From Ceratotherium simum simum (Eukaryota > Chordata > Mammalia > Perissodactyla > Rhinocerotidae), in assembly GCF_000283155.1 (NCBI RefSeq), contig NW_004454288.1:1912049-1976048 (forward strand): a stretch of DNA of 64,000 bases, read 5' to 3'. How positions within the stretch are numbered: the stretch's first letter is position 1; every line of letters starts with the position of its first letter. A model generated the notes under the pieces. The model did not search any database, was not told where the DNA came from, and worked only from the letters and a program-made list of their open reading frames with translations. Shown here piece by piece: positions 21,912-32,795 of this stretch. The position numbers and the translations under genes are program-made.

Positions 21912-22286
21912 AAATCAATAACAGAAGTAAATTTGGAGAATTCACAAATATGTGGAAATTAAATAAAACACTCCTAAATAACCAATGGGTAAAAGAAGAA
22001 ATCACAAGAAGTTAGAAAATACTTTGAGATGAATGAAAAGGGAGCTACCTCATACCAAAACTTATGGGATGCAGCTAAAACGGTGGAAAATTTATACCTG
22101 TAAACACCTACATTTAAAAAAAATTAGAAAGATCTCAAATCAACAGCATAATCTTCCACCTTAAGATGTAGGAAAAAGAGGAGCAAACTAAACCCAAAGC
22201 AAAGAGAAAGAAATAATAAAGATTAGGGCAAAAATTAGTAAAATAGAGACTAGAAAAACAATAGAGAAAAATAAAGCCAAAATTTT

Positions 22287-22432
22287 GGGGCCGGCCCTGG
22301 TGGCCTAGTGGTTGGGTTCAGTGTACTCCACTTCTGTGGCCTGGGTTTGGTTCCCAGGTGCGGAGCCACACCACTGTCTGTCTGTTAGTGGCCATGCTGT
22401 GGTAGCAGCTCACCTTAAAACAAAAAAAAAAA
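22287..22432 (+). mobile_element. ERE-type tRNA-derived SINE (diverged)
   Basis: Head GGGGCCGGCCCTGGTGGCC, an A box around 'tggcctagtggtt', a B box around 'ggtttggttccc', and an A-rich end. It is shorter and more diverged than the other EREs here, so probably older or of another subfamily. It sits within L1 ORF2. A clear target-site duplication is not visible. Confidence 0.8.
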
Positions 22433-22536
22433 TGGTACTTTGAATAGGTCAACAAAATTTGCAAATCTTTAGCTAGACTAATCAAGGAAAAAAGAAGACT
22501 CAAATTACTAGAATCAAGAAAGAAAAAGAGGACATT

Positions 22537-23448
22537 TGTGATATTGTGATTTATAATAAGAAATATTTGGTCTTCCATCAGGTTCCTGGCACAGAGCTCC
22601 TAAAACCTTTAGAATTTCCAGAGTGATAAGACTGATAAATGTGAAAGGAGCGTCTTTTCTTATTCATAACAGGCCCCTTTCAACCACATCTGAGCTTATG
22701 TTAATGAGGTGACCGAGAAAGCCCTTAAGAATGGGGGAGGGGGGCGGGTACCACTTGCCAGGGGAACCAACCTTATGATCAGAGGGTAGGAATGTTCAGC
22801 CCCTCCTCCCCAATTTCTAGGGAGGATGGGAGGGGCTGGAGGTCAAGTTAATCACCAATGGTTGATGATTTAATCAATCATGCCTATGTAATGAAGCCTC
22901 CATAAAAATTCTTAAAGTACAGGTTTGGAGAGCTTCCTAGTTGGTGAACATGAAGGTCCTGGGAGGGTGATATTCTTGGAGAGGGCATGTCCTCACCCAT
23001 CCCACATAGCTTGCCCTATTCATCTCTCTTATTTGGCTGTTCTTGAGTTGTATCCTTTTATAATAAACTGGTAATCTAGTAAGTAAACTGTTTCCTGAGT
23101 TTTGTGAGCCATTATAGCAAATTATAAGACCTGAGAAGGAGGTCATGGGAACCTTTGACTTGTAGCCAGTTGGCCAGAAGCACAGGTGACAACCTCGTCG
23201 TGCAGTTGGTGTCTAAAATGGAGGGAGGAGGCAGTCTCATGAGACTGAACCCTTAACCTGTGGGGTCTATGCTAACAGCAGGTAGATAGTGTCAGAACTA
23301 TTAAATTATAGGGCATCCAGTTGGTGTCTGCAGAGAATTGGAGAATTGCTTGGTAGAAAAAAACCCTCCCACGTTTGGGTGTCAGAAGTGAAGTATTCAG
23401 AATAGTAGTGGAGTAGAGATTTGAGAGGAGAGTTTTTTCCTCCTTATA
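22537..23448 (+). mobile_element. Solo ERV LTR, 912 bp, 5-bp target-site duplication
   Basis: ACATT at 22,532-22,536 is repeated at 23,449-23,453, flanking an element that begins TGTGATATTG. Removing it and one ACATT restores L1 sequence ('gaggacattactactgacc'). AATAAA at 23,062-23,067 marks the R/U5 side, giving plus orientation. The last two bases are TA instead of CA, one transition away. No internal retroviral sequence is present, so this is a solo LTR. The same family is inverted at 26,431-27,412. Family name not assigned (ERV, possibly ERVL/ERV3 or ERV1). Confidence 0.85.
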
Positions 23449-23780
23449 ACATTACTACTGACCTTACAGAAAAAAAAGGTTTATAAGAGAATCCTATGAA
23501 CAGTGTAGCCAACAAATTAGATAACTTAGACAAAATGGACAAATTCCTATAAAGTTTTAAACTACCAAAACTGACTCAAGAAGTAGAACATCTGCAAAAA
23601 CTTTTAACAAATAAAGAGATTAAGTAAAACAAAACAAACAAAAAATTACCCACAAAGAAAAGTCCAGACCCAGATGGCTTCATTGATAATTTCTACCAAA
23701 CATTTAAATAGGATTAATACCAAACTCTTCCGAAAAACAGAAAAGGGAACACTTTGCCACTCATTCTGTGAGGCTAGTGT

Positions 23781-24303
23781 TGTTACGGCCCAACTTGGGG
23801 CCTTCTGCTCACCGCAAGACATGCCAATAGTCAAGAGGCAAGGTGGTAGGAGAAAAAGGACTTTTTATTACAGTTTGCTAGCAAGAGGGAAGATGGCCGA
23901 CTCATGTCCAAAAGAACCGTCTTAAGGGCCCCAAAATCTTACAGCAGTTTTATAGGCCATTGGGTTATAGGGGAGGAGGTTAGGAATGTTGACTTTCTGG
24001 TGTTACAGACTGGGAGTGCTACACCAGATCTTTCAGTTTTCACTGATGATGGCTATCAGCATAGATTCTCTGTTTGGGGGTCATCACATTCCTAAGGAAC
24101 TCAAAAAAACAAAGTTATCCTCTTATCGCAGCTGGGAGGTACATGCACAGGCAGGGGTCGTAAAATCTACAGAGCAGTTAGATCTCCTGGAGAGTGCATA
24201 TCCAGCTGGGTTAGTTTGTCAGCGGTCATTCAAAGTTACAATAGAAATTTTCTTTTCTACAATATGGCTTCCCTTATGTCAACCTTGTCTTGAGCCGGTA
24301 TCA
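23781..24303 (-). mobile_element. Solo ERV LTR, 523 bp, 4-bp target-site duplication
   Basis: GTGT at 23,777-23,780 is repeated at 24,304-24,307. The element starts TGTTACGG and ends GGTATCA, correct TG...CA ends. Excising it restores L1 ('gaggctagtgttactctgatacc'). TTTATT at 23,864-23,869 is a minus-strand poly(A) signal near the left end, so the LTR reads on the minus strand. A 4-bp duplication fits class I (gamma-like) ERVs. It has no coding content. It inserted only 332 bp downstream of the previous LTR in the same L1. Confidence 0.87.
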
Positions 24304-24472
24304 GTGTTACTCTGATACCAAAACAAGATAAAGATATCACAAGAAAAGGAAACTATAAACCAATATCTCTTATGGATACAGATGCAAAAATCCTCAACAA
24401 AAACTAGTAAACCAAATCCAGCAATATATAAAAAAAGATTACACACCATGACCAAGTGGATTTATCCCAGCA

Positions 24473-24930
24473 ATGCAAGGTTGGTTTAACATCTTAAAGT
24501 CAATTAATTTATACCATATGAATAGAATAAAGGACAAAAGCCACCCAATCATCTCAATAGATGCAGAAAAAGTATTTGACACTATTCAACATCCCTTCAT
24601 TATAAAAATACTCAATAAACTAGGAATAGAAGTAAACTTCCTCAAACTGATAAAGGACGTCTATGAAAACCCATGGCTAACATCGTACTTAGTGGTGAAA
24701 AACTGAATGTTTTCCCCCTAAGATCAGGAACAAGAAGGATGTCTGCTCCCACCACTTCTATTCAACATGGTACTGGTGGTTCTAGCCAGGGCAATTAGGC
24801 TAGAAAATAAGATAAAAGACATCTAGAATGGAAAGGAAGAAGTCAGATTATCTCTATTTGCAGATGACATGGTCTTGTATGTAGAAAATTCTAAAGAATC
24901 CACTGAAAAACGATTAGCACTAATAAATGA
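24473..24930 (+). pseudogene. L1 ORF2 reverse transcriptase remnant
   Basis: The 24,473-24,706 frame contains [16 protein letters not shown] (RT motif A region) and a following [16 protein letters not shown] segment. About 150 bp later another frame reads [14 protein letters not shown] (24,853-24,894), the FADD catalytic box. The two lie in different frames separated by stops, so the enzyme is dead. Confidence 0.85.
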
Positions 24931-25174
24931 GTTCAGTTAGCCTGCACAATACAAGATCAATATACAAAAATCGGTTGTATTTCCATACACTAGTAATGAA
25001 AATCTGGAAATGAAATTAAGAAAACAATTCCATTTATAGCAGCATCAAAAAAACTACTCAGGAATAAACTTAACAAAAGAGATGCAAAACTTGTACACTA
25101 AAACATATGAAAAGATGTCAACATTATTAGCCGTCAGGGAAACGCAAATCAAACCCACAAGGAGATATCACTTT

Positions 25175-25396
25175 TTTTTTTTTTTTTTTTTTAAAGATTT
25201 TATTTATTCAGTTTTTTCCCCCCAAAGCCCCAGTAGATAGTTGTATGTCATAGGTTCACATCCTTCTAGTTGCTGTACGTGGGACTCGGCCTCGCGTTGG
25301 ACGGAGAAGTGGTGCCTCGGGGCGCTCCCGGGATCCGAACCCGGGCCGCCAGCATCAGAGCGCACGCACTTAACCGCTAAGCCACGGAGCCGGCCC
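25175..25396 (-). mobile_element. ERE SINE with 15-bp target-site duplication
   Basis: AGGAGATATCACTTT occurs at 25,160-25,174 and 25,397-25,411. On the minus strand the element runs GGGCCGGCTCCGTGGCTTAG (tRNA-like head), the box B region GGGTTCGGATCCCGGG, then 'ctagaaggatgtgaacc', a body ending 'ggggcttt' and an A-rich tail of about 30 bases. Many CpGs remain, so it is relatively young. It lies in the L1 3' part. Confidence 0.95.
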
Positions 25397-26175
25397 AGGA
25401 GATATCACTTTACACCCACTAGAATGGCTAAGATAAAAAAGACAGATAATAACAAGGGTTGGAGAAGACATGGAGAATTTGGAACTCTCATATACTATTG
25501 GTAGGAATGTAGAATGGTGCAGCCACTTTGGAAAACAGCTTGGAAGTTCCTCAAAAAGTTAAACATAGAGTTAACATACAACCCAGCAATTTCACTCCCA
25601 TGTATATATCCAAAAGAATTGAAAACAGGTGTTCAAACAAAAACTTGTATACGAATATTCATAGCAACATTTTTCATGATAGCAAAAATAGAAACAAGTC
25701 AAATGTCCATCTACCAATGAATGAGTAAAAAAATGTGGCGTATTCATACAATGAAGTAATATTCAGGATTAAAAAGAAATGCAGTACTGATACGTGCTAC
25801 TGCATGGATGAACCATGAAAACACAATAAGTGGAAGAAGCTACTCATAAAAGACCACAGAATGTGTCATTCCATTTATATGGGATATCCAGAGGAGGCAA
25901 ATCCATAGAGACAGAAAATAGATAAGCAGTTACCTAGGGCTGCTGGTGAGAGTGGGATGGGGGAAGGGTGCAAGGGGTGAGGGGAGGTTGGGGTGAAATA
26001 GAGGGTGTTTCTAATGGGTACAGGGTTTCTTGTTGGGGTGATGAAAATACTATAAAATAGATTGTGGTGATGATGACATCACTCTGTGAATATAAAAACC
26101 ATTAAATCGTACACTTTAAATTGGTGAATTATATGGAATATGAATTATATCTTAATAAAGCTGTTATAAAAAACA

Positions 26176-26430
26176 GGACAGTGGTGAATCAATATCAGTG
26201 AAAGTAGAGTTGGCTAAGTAATTGTTAGTATGGTTGTTAAGCCTATTATAATTGATAAAAAATATATTTTATTGGGAAAAAATAGATTCTTTGTACAACA
26301 GTTACCAATGTTTTGCCAATCTCATTTCTTCTCATAGCATATTTTTAAAGATCAGTGATAATCTGGAACCATATAAACTCTTTTGCATATTTAGAATGCA
26401 TATTGAGCACTCTTTTCAGATGTCCACAGA
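26176..26430. other. Short intergenic spacer, nothing recognised
   Basis: AT-rich sequence between the L1 tail and the next LTR. No feature is visible except ACAGA at 26,426-26,430, the left target-site copy of the LTR. Confidence 0.6.
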
Positions 26431-27412
26431 TGGTCGGAAAGACTCACTCCTCTTGTGTCTTCCTCCTTTACTCTCACACTATTATCACACTCACAGCACT
26501 TTTGACACCCAACGTGTAGAGTTTTTTCTCAAACCAAGCAATTCTCTGTGATACCACCTGGGTGTCCTACAGTTCAATTCAATTCTGACATTAACTGGGA
26601 TTAGTGAATACCCCACAGGTTAAGGGCTCAGTCCCACGAGACTGCACCCTATTTCAGATGCCAATCTCAAGTAGTAGGTCCCCAGGTTACCCACAACTTC
26701 TGTCCAACTTGGCTACAAATCGGAGGTTCCCATGACCTGTCTGCTCGCCCACGCTCCCCTCCCCTCGCCTCCCCTAATTACCCCCACCTCCCCCGTCCAG
26801 GCTGTGGATTCAATTATTTGCTAGAACAGCTCACAGAACTCAGGGAAACACTTACATTTACCGGGACAATAAAGGATAATGATAAAGGATACAGATGAAC
26901 AGTGAGATGGAGAGATATGTAGGGCAAGGTCTAGGAGGTCCTGAGCACAGGAGCTTCTGTCCCTGTGAATTTAGGGTACATCACCCTCCTGGTACGTGGG
27001 TGTGTTCACCAACTTGGAAGTTCTCCAAACCCCATACTATTGGATTTTTATGGAGGCTTCATCATGTAGGCATGATTAATTACTAACTCCATTTCCGGCC
27101 CCTCTCCCCTCCCTGGAGAATGGGGGGTTGGGCGGATAATTCCAAGCTTCTAATCATGGTTGGTCTTTCTGGTGACCAGCCTCCATCCAGGAGCCCACCA
27201 AGAGTCACCCATTAGAATAAAAGACACTGCTATCACCTAGGAAATTCCAAAGGATTTAGGAACTCTGTGTCAGGAACTGGGGTCAAAGACCAAATATTAC
27301 AACAAAAGGTGCTCCTAAGTGCTCTTATCACTTAGGAAATTACAAGAGTTTTAGGAGATCTGTGCAAGAACCGGGGGCAGAGACCAATATATGTATATTG
27401 TATTATCTCACA
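26431..27412 (-). mobile_element. Solo ERV LTR, 982 bp, same family as 22.5 kb, inverted
   Basis: ACAGA at 26,426-26,430 is repeated at 27,413-27,417. Plus-strand ends are TG (26,431) and CA (27,412). Its reverse complement matches the 22,537-23,448 LTR along its length, for example 'catgattaattac' at about 27,070 against 'atttaatcaatcatgcc' there, and 'caagcaattctc' against 'gagaattgcttgg'. The poly(A) signal region (near 26,865) has decayed. No internal ERV sequence remains. Confidence 0.82.
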
Positions 27413-27964
27413 ACAGAATACTTCCAAAGGATTGTTATTCACTAAAGATGGGAATTGTCTATCTCATTTACATGCTGAATTCTTTTATGACTCAGAAATG
27501 CTTTCAGATGCAAGTAACAAGAAACCCAACCACAATGACTTATACAGACATGAGTTATTTTTTTCTTCATATGAGAAATCCGCAAGTAGGCAGCTGCTGG
27601 TATTGGTTCAGATGCTCAACAATGTTAAGGCAAATATTTCTGGGATTCTCTTGGCCTTTCTCACATTAGCAGTCAAGACAAGAAGGAGAAAGGAGACAGG
27701 GCAGCATCACTATCAGAAAAGTAAAAGCTTTTTCAGGAACCCCACTGACTTTCACTTATAACTGAGTCACATGGCCACCTATGGCTGAATGGGAAAAGGA
27801 TTGGGGATGGGATCGGGAGGCAGGACACCAACTAACGATATCTGCCAGGATCCCAATGTCTATAACAATCTTTGGTACACAGTGGGAGATATCTCCATAG
27901 TCCTTTATAAATATCTGTTGAATGCATATGTAGAATACATCACAGATATTCAGTGCTCCTCCCT

Positions 27965-28240
27965 TTAGAGGATAAGACATCCATATTCTCTTGAATTCAG
28001 GCATCTGAATTTTCTTTGGCCAATGAAATGGGCACAGAAGTGGCTTTTAAGAGCCAGGCTCTCTTTTCTTTGTCTCTGTGATCATGGAAGCATGTGTCAA
28101 AATGGAGCTTTCACCAGCTTGGGTCCCTGAATGACTATGATGAGAAGAACTCCCAGGTTACCCACATTATTTAAGCTACTGAGATTTTTTTGGTTGGTTG
28201 TTACTGCAGCTTAACCTAACCTATACTGACTGATACAATG
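27965..28240 (+). mobile_element. LTR-like 3' fragment, family not assigned
   Basis: 'ggccaatgaaatgggcacagaagtggc', 'ttatttaagctactgagattttt' and 'ttactgcagcttaacctaacctatactgactgatac' form the kind of end seen in old MaLR/ERVL LTRs and in the 18.4 and 49.4 kb copies. Confidence 0.5.
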
Positions 28241-28800
28241 TATGTACCAGGTAAAGAAATCCACAACAAATCCCCAAATTAAAATCTTACAAACTGTATT
28301 TCCTGATCACGTCATAGCAAGAGTATCTCTAAATTAAGATAAATGATAATCATTTGGAAATAAAATAAAAATAACTTTTGTCAAAGTGGAAATCAATACT
28401 AAAAAATAGACATAATAGATAATACATAATACAAAAAATAGACATTTAAGATGACATTTAAGATGATGAGACCACTGTATAAAAATACATATGGGGGTGT
28501 CACTAAGTTATTCTCAGTAAAATTTATAATCTAAAGCTGTTGTTACTAAAACAAATATGCTTATATGTTGAAAGACTGAGAATAATTGGATTAAGAATTC
28601 AAAATAAGAAGCTGGAAAATGAACAGCAAAATAAAAATGAAAGGAAGGAATTAATAAAAATAATAGCCTACATTAATCATAAAGCAAAAAGTCAGTGGAA
28701 TTGATTAATCAAATCAAGAACCAGAACTTTGAAAAGATACATCAAATAGACAAATCTCTTGGAAGTCAGACTCCCCTCAAAGCAGGTGAAAACAGAGAGA
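28241..28800 (+). mobile_element. L1M/HAL1-type ORF2 relic
   Basis: 'aaaggaaggaattaataaaaataatagcc' and 'aaatcaagaaccagaactttgaaaagata' match the L1 block before the reverse transcriptase. A 14-bp direct repeat (GACATTTAAGATGA, 28,441-28,470) lies inside. No open frame survives. Confidence 0.6.
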
Positions 28801-29545
28801 AATGCTCAGTGTAAGGTATGAGAAAAGGCCACTATAAATTGGTACATTTCTGGTAGCCAGTTTGACACAACTGTCAAAATGTAAAATGTGCATACCTTGA
28901 AAATTTGATGAATAAATAAATGTTAGATTGAACTGAATGAGGTTCTCAGATGTGAAATCTCATGAAAAAATGCTTCTTTTTTGTAAGAAGTTGGGACCCT
29001 GGACCTAGTGAGCAGGAGATGAAAGGGATCCCCCTCCCACCCTCTCTAATAGGCTTATCAATGACCTTATGAATCTGTACAAAGGAGATGGTCCTGGCTA
29101 TCCCACCTCCCTTCCCTCTTCCTTTTCCAGAAATTTTTCCTGGCTTGTCCTGATGCTCTAACAGACAAAATCATCCCTAGGCTCCCAGAGCACCCACAAA
29201 CTCAATGGGTGTTCACAGAGATGTCTTATCCATTCAGTGAGCTGTCCCAGTCTCTGATGCCTCCAAAAGCTCCTTGAGTCAGCTTGTCTCTTCTCATGCT
29301 ATGAACCAGGGCCCTTTATGAACTTAGGCTCAAGCTCCCTCTTTCACCATTTTGCTCTAGGGTTACATCAGCACTTATGGCTGGAAGGCTGGGGCTCATG
29401 CCAAGCTCTGGACCTCTGCCCTCAGCATCTCCATCTTCCATGCCAAGATTTCTTTAATTCCCAGAATCCTAGAATGCAAAGTGCAAATACATCCAAGCTC
29501 CTGGCCTAGAGTAGACCCTGGTCCTTGGACTTCATGGCCAGAAAC
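28801..29545. other. Intergenic, nothing recognised
   Basis: No gene or clear repeat. A short L1-like stretch may continue to about 28,930. Confidence 0.45.
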
Positions 29546-29549
29546 GAAT

Positions 29550-30365
29550 GACAGATTGTTCATTCATTTATGCATGTTTACATGTATTCATTTACTCCAT
29601 TCACTCAAAAGAATATGTATTTGCACACCTACTTAGTGCTGGGCTTTTTTCTAGACTCTGGGGATTCAGCAGTGAAACAGAAAAATCCTCGCCCTCCTGT
29701 AGCTAGTATTCTAGTAGGGTGGATAAACAATAAAATAAATAGGTGAACTTAAATGTGTGTTAGTAGTAAGATCTATGGAGGAAAATAAAACAGAGATGGA
29801 GGATAGGGAGTAGGGGTAGTTGCAACTTTAAATAGGGTGGTTAGAGGCCCCACAGAGAGGTGACATTTGGATCAAGGCGTGAAGGAGTGAGCCATGCCCA
29901 TTTCCAGGAGAGACAGATTCCAGGTAGGGGGAATGACAAGTGAAAAGCCCTAAGGAGGAGGCATGTGAAGAGTGATCAAGGAGACAGCAAGGAGTCGGTG
30001 GAGCTGGAGCTGAGTGAGCGAAGGGAGAGGACTAGGAAACGTGGTTGGAGGGAACAGCAGGGCGGAGGCCATTGTCAGAACCCTGGCTTTCTTCTCAGTG
30101 AGCTGGGAGCCATGGGAGGGTTCTGAGATGGGGAGGGACGGGAAAGGCCTCTGGCTGCTGTGCTGGGAACAGACTATAGTGAAGCTGGGATAGATGCAGG
30201 AGGCCAAGTAAGAGGCTTCTACAGTGACTTGATTGAGAGGTGATGGTGGCTTGGACCTTGATGATGGCATGGAGGTGATGAGAAATGGCTGGATTCTGAT
30301 GGCACTAAAGGTAGTGCTGCTGAGAAAGGGAGTGTGAGAGAAAGGGGGTGTCAGTGATGGCTCCA
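29550..30365 (-). mobile_element. L2 LINE, 3' end and ORF2 C-terminus
   Basis: Ordered reverse-strand L2 marks: 'cactcaaaagaatatgtatttgcac', 'ctggggattcagcagtgaaac', 'ttctagtagggtgg', 'tttaaatagggtggttagag', 'gtgaaggagtgagccatgcc', 'ttctcagtgagctgggagcc', 'gatggtggcttggacc'. The 139-codon minus-strand open frame at 29,950-30,369 is a decayed L2 ORF2 end, not a gene. Confidence 0.85.
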
Positions 30366-30369
30366 ACAC

Positions 30370-31414
30370 CAGCTTTTAACACCAAGAACTTGTCCCTTCT
30401 GTAGGAGACCCTACAAGGTAATGCAGTCTCTCATAACTCATCTTTTCACGGCCCTCTTCCCCTCCAAGGACTCCTGCATGAGATCATTTCCAAAAGCTGT
30501 TCCCTCCGTGATTCTCCCTGCAGAGGGCTCTGCTTCCCATTGTTGGACAAAAAATGATGAGAGCCTGGACTCATCTGAATTCTGCCTCAGTCCCTTTGTT
30601 CTCTTCAGTGACAGGAAGAAAACATCACTGGGTAGGCTGCTCAATGAAAAACAATATTTTAATTAGGGCTGAGAGAGGTAGACAAGCAAACAACTAAATG
30701 TTCTATTACGATCAGTCTTGAGCCATTTAAGCTTCAGTTCAATAAGAAATCATTATGAAGATCTAATAGAAATGAAAATATAAGTAGTGTAGTTTTGGGT
30801 GGCGTTTCAATTGTTTCCTCAGCCTTGCAGGTCTAAAGTCGGTTTGACCACGGCCAATGAAGACTCAACCACAGGGAGGTTCAGCTGAGTGGAAGGAGGT
30901 GGAAGGGGGGCATGTCCACCAGCCGGCTGGAGTGGGAGCAGGAGCTGGTTTAGACCTACACGACAGGGGCTTTTTCATCTGATTTTTAATGTCTGAGAAG
31001 CAACACGAGAATTCTGCCTGAGAGGGAGGAGAGGCAACTTAAAAGAAACCTTTGGATGTCTTGTGAGATGCTGGATTGTAGAATAAATATGTCTAATAAA
31101 ATCCCTCTGGTTACCCAGCTTTGAGGATTTGGAAATAACTTCAGACTGTTTCACGAAGGAATTACTTCACTGCAAGTGGAAAAATACCTGCTCAGGGCAC
31201 CACAACCACAGCAGAGGGCTTTGGGACGAAGATACCGTCCATCGCTGAGGTCTGAGTCTCTGCGGCCTCTGGGGATGTAGAGACGCAAGCCCAGGTCACC
31301 TCTTCCTTGTATCCTCTCAACATGTCCCCCCTTCTTGAGGAGTTCCAGTCTCCTCTCTGGAAGACCCAGTGTGTCGTGAGGGTATGGCCTGGATGTAGTC
31401 CTAATATCAGTCAG
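30370..31414. other. Intergenic, nothing recognised
   Basis: Mostly unique sequence. Open frames on both strands at 30,421-30,666 overlap in antisense and show no family signature. Confidence 0.5.
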
Positions 31415-31985
31415 GTCTTGGGGGTTGCAAGTGACAGAAAATCCCACTCAAATTGGTTTAAGCAAAACAGAGAACCTGCTGACTCATGTGACTGAAAAGT
31501 CCAGGGCTAGATCTAGCCTCAGGCGTGACTGGATCCAGGTGCTGAAATGATGTCCATAGGAATCGGTCCCCCTCAGCCTTGACTCTGATTTCCTAGGTGT
31601 TGGCATTACCCTCAGACAAGCTCTCCCCATGTGGTGGCAAGATGGCTCCTGGAAGCATCAGGTTTATACACCAGCCTTCCAGCAATGGCTGCTTCTCTTT
31701 CCTAATAGCTCTAGTCAAAGATCAGTTTGGGTTATGTGCCCATCTCAATCCAATTATGGTGCCCAGAGGAGTGGAACGTTCAGATGGGCCAGGCTACGGT
31801 CACATGCCCATCCCTGGACCCAGAGGGGGTATTAGCTCCTATGGAAACCACACGATTATGGATAGGAGAGGGGTGGTTTCCCAAAGGAAAATCAGAGTAC
31901 ATAATTCCCCAAAGTGGTAGATGTTTCCTGGGTGACAGGAACAGATTACCCACATCCTGATTTTCACAGTCATGGTCAAAAGCTT
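31415..31985 (+). mobile_element. Interspersed repeat, family not assigned
   Basis: 'caagtgacagaaaatcccac', 'actgaaaagtccagggctag', 'gcgtgactggatccaggtgctgaaatgatg', 'ggtggcaagatggctcc' and 'ggtggtttcccaaaggaaaatcagag' recur as ordered segments also at 57,050-57,175 and 58,780-59,075. I recognise it as a dispersed mammalian repeat but cannot name it. Three chance open frames cross it. Confidence 0.6.
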
Positions 31986-32325
31986 GTATATCCCTTTAAG
32001 CTCAGACACACACTGGGCGTGGTAGGATTGCTGGTGTAGCTCCATGATGAAGGCAGTGGCCAGCGGGAGGAGCCAACCTGGACATGGCGAGATGATGCAC
32101 ATCCTGCCCTTGATCTTCCATACTTTTCAGGCTCTGAACTCTGGACTTGTAGTGCCCTTATTCACTTCAGGGTCTTGTTCGAGATCAGTTATGAGCCAAG
32201 GAGGAACACACATAAAATGAGGCACAGAGTGGGTGTCTCAGGCTCCTGGGTCTAGGCCTTGGAAGGAGACCCTCTTTTTTCATTGCATTGGTCTTTGTTT
32301 GCCGTTAGAACTGTGATATCTAGAG

Positions 32326-32543
32326 CAGAGACTGGCAAACTTTTTTTCTGTAAAGGGCCAGATATTAAATATTTTAGGCTTTGCAGGTCTCTGTTGCAAC
32401 TACTCAACCCTGCCATTGTAGTGCAAAAGTAGCCATAGACGATAAGTAAAGCAACAGGCTTGGCTGTGTGCCAATAAAACTTTATTTACAAAAACAGGCC
32501 ACAGGCTAGGATTGGACCATGGACCATAATTTATTGACCTCCA
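32326..32543 (+). mobile_element. Full-length MER20-like hAT MITE, 8-bp TSD
   Basis: ATCTAGAG at 32,318-32,325 is repeated exactly at 32,544-32,551, the 8-bp duplication expected of hAT transposons. The 218-bp element has 'ttctgtaaagggccagata', 'ttttaggctttgcagg', 'aataaaactttatttacaaaaacagg' and a degraded right end. Its length agrees with what I recall for MER20 (about 219 bp). MER20 copies have been reported as regulatory elements in placental mammals, but nothing here shows activity. Confidence 0.85.
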
Positions 32544-32795
32544 ATCTAGAGCGCTCTTGCAGGCTGGCTTCCTCAGGACCCTGCAATGGAGTTAGAGTGC
32601 AAAAGGTTTTGCAAGGAATAACACCTGTATAAAGAAAATGAGAGAAGGCAGGATGGGGCCAGAGGAGGTGTGAGGCCACATCGCAGACCTCATAAGATCT
32701 CTGCCAGCCTAGGAGGAACTCCAGATCACAGGTTGCCCATTAGAGGAGTCCTGTGGTGGACAGAAATGGCCAGGCCCTAGTACCACTGCCTTGTT

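Larger units (their letters stand above)
20150..26175 (+). mobile_element. L1 LINE, about 4.2 kb, broken by four insertions
   Basis: From about 20,990 it carries the L1 interORF/ORF2 order: 'ccagaattctgtaccc', then endonuclease (21,240-21,910), 'tgggatgcagctaaaacgg', 'agctagactaatcaagg', 'ccagacccagatggcttca', reverse transcriptase (24,450-24,930), the 3' flank 'acccactagaatggctaa' and a 3'UTR ending 'aataaagctgttataaaaaa' near 26,175. The start (20,150-20,990) is less certain. Its pieces resume precisely across SINEs at 22,287-22,432 and 25,175-25,396 and LTRs at 22,537-23,448 and 23,781-24,303, proving these came later. ORF2 has many stops and frameshifts. A deletion joins reverse transcriptase to the 3' region near 25,100. 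Subfamily looks like L1MA/L1MB but is not assigned. Confidence 0.88.

Noticed and set aside
22287..22432. A tRNA gene suggested by A- and B-box-like words
   Set aside because: The boxes belong to an ERE SINE with an A-rich end; no tRNA cloverleaf or 3' terminator is present.
25241..25504. 87-codon open frame rich in Arg/Pro, and similar ones at 41,329-41,813, 54,110-54,578 and 56,099-56,380
   Set aside because: All are readings through ERE SINEs, which have high GC and few stops.
29950..30369. 139-codon minus-strand open frame
   Set aside because: It is part of an L2 ORF2 C-terminus inside a longer reverse-strand L2 and is decayed upstream.
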